From the NCBI GenBank assembly GCA_030824555.1, contig JAVBXK010000030.1:1-64000 (forward strand): a stretch of DNA of 64,000 nucleotides, given 5' to 3'. This DNA is from a bacterium. GTDB taxonomy: Bacteria; Pseudomonadota; Gammaproteobacteria; Burkholderiales; Burkholderiaceae_C. A model generated the notes under the pieces. That model was not told where the DNA came from. It did not search any database and saw only the letters and a list, made by a program, of their open reading frames with translations. Made by a program: the position numbers and the translations under genes. Below, in pieces: positions 63,765-64,000 of the stretch. Each line of letters begins with the position of its first letter. Position 1 is the stretch's first letter.

Positions 63765-64000
63765 TTAGCCATCTTTCGATATTGCCGAAACGCAAAGTAA
63801 TTCCATGTTTCCAGTAATGCTACTTGTGTAAAGTGTCTTGTTTACAGACCAAATAGGAATCCTGCCATTCAAAACAATAGCCCTGTGGATACAACCAATG
63901 ACGCTGTAGGGTTTCACTGGTGTGTCAGCTTGCATCTCAAGATTGAGGGCAGCACAATTAACCAATGGTCGAACAAGGGCTATGCCACTTACAGTCTGAA
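63765..64000 (-). CDS. C-terminal part of an unidentified protein (5' end outside window)
   Basis: The minus-strand frame is open from the right edge to TGA at 63765-63767, about 78 codons. The fragment reads like real protein (VKPYSVIGCIHRAIVLNG, RIPIWSVNKTLYTSSITGN) but I do not recognise it. The DNA is distinctly AT-rich compared with the rest of the window, and codon use follows that, suggesting recent acquisition. The TTG at 63965 is internal to the open frame. Between it and the DUF2130 start, 63633-63764 is AT-rich and shows no further feature. Confidence 0.45.
   Translation of the reverse strand, partial: QTVSGIALVRPLVNCAALNLEMQADTPVKPYSVIGCIHRAIVLNGRIPIWSVNKTLYTSSITGNMELLCVSAISKDG

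Overview
The window looks like a chromosomal segment of a betaproteobacterium in the order Burkholderiales, most likely a Comamonadaceae relative. The basis is the GC-rich coding sequence, the gene order rpsO-pnp-quinone oxidoreductase-tpiA-secG-tRNA-Leu-nuoA-to-N-DUF2818-NUDIX-DUF1178, a Bug-type (tripartite tricarboxylate transporter) binding protein, and small AT-rich intergenic repeats carrying motifs such as TAGCGCTT. The family assignment is inference from recognition, not from a search.

Layout. 1-7.3 kb: the 3' part of tsaD, an orphan branched-chain-amino-acid-type binding protein, a SWIM/SNF2 helicase and a class I/II aminotransferase. 7.4-12.5 kb: rpsO with a clear intrinsic terminator, pnp behind a long leader hairpin, a quinone oxidoreductase, tpiA, secG and tRNA-Leu(GAG). 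12.5-28.4 kb: the complete 14-gene respiratory complex I operon followed by DUF2818, NUDIX and DUF1178 genes, mostly with overlapping or nearly touching ends. 28.5-39.9 kb, all on the minus strand: glutamate dehydrogenase, an ABC exporter, a cysteine-synthase-fold PLP enzyme, a four-part polar amino acid ABC importer, an M14 deacylase-like hydrolase, arginase and ornithine cyclodeaminase, with a divergent Lrp/AsnC regulator at 40.1 kb. Together they read as import and catabolism of arginine or an acylated or opine-like arginine derivative: arginine to ornithine and urea, ornithine to proline, and glutamate on to 2-oxoglutarate.

40.5-64 kb is an accessory-looking region. It holds ccdAB, a LysR/DUF2917 divergent pair with a textbook T-N11-A dyad, a parDE-type module, katG, a TPP-riboswitch-controlled thiamine importer thiBPQ, a minimal catalase-fold protein, a PQQ-type sugar dehydrogenase, a Bug binding protein and a DUF2867 protein. 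It continues with two near-identical VOC genes bracketing a vapBC-type module, a LysR/AhpD/CZB/PNPOx cluster, a DUF2834/XRE divergent pair around a perfect palindrome, a YjjJ-type HipA kinase, another VOC gene, a DUF2130 protein with a PD-(D/E)XK-like core, and the AT-rich end of an unidentified gene at the right edge.

The most unusual observations are these: (i) the second VOC copy lost its ancestral ATG (now AGG), and a relic of a different VOC gene lies upstream of the first copy; (ii) two unrelated neighbouring genes (XRE regulator and YjjJ) take their last codons and TAG stop from the same repeat; (iii) an AT-rich stretch lies in frame inside thiP; (iv) the arginase/cyclodeaminase/deacylase/importer cluster parallels the ectoine catabolic cluster; (v) CcdB lacks the C-terminal Trp needed for gyrase poisoning in the F-plasmid toxin.
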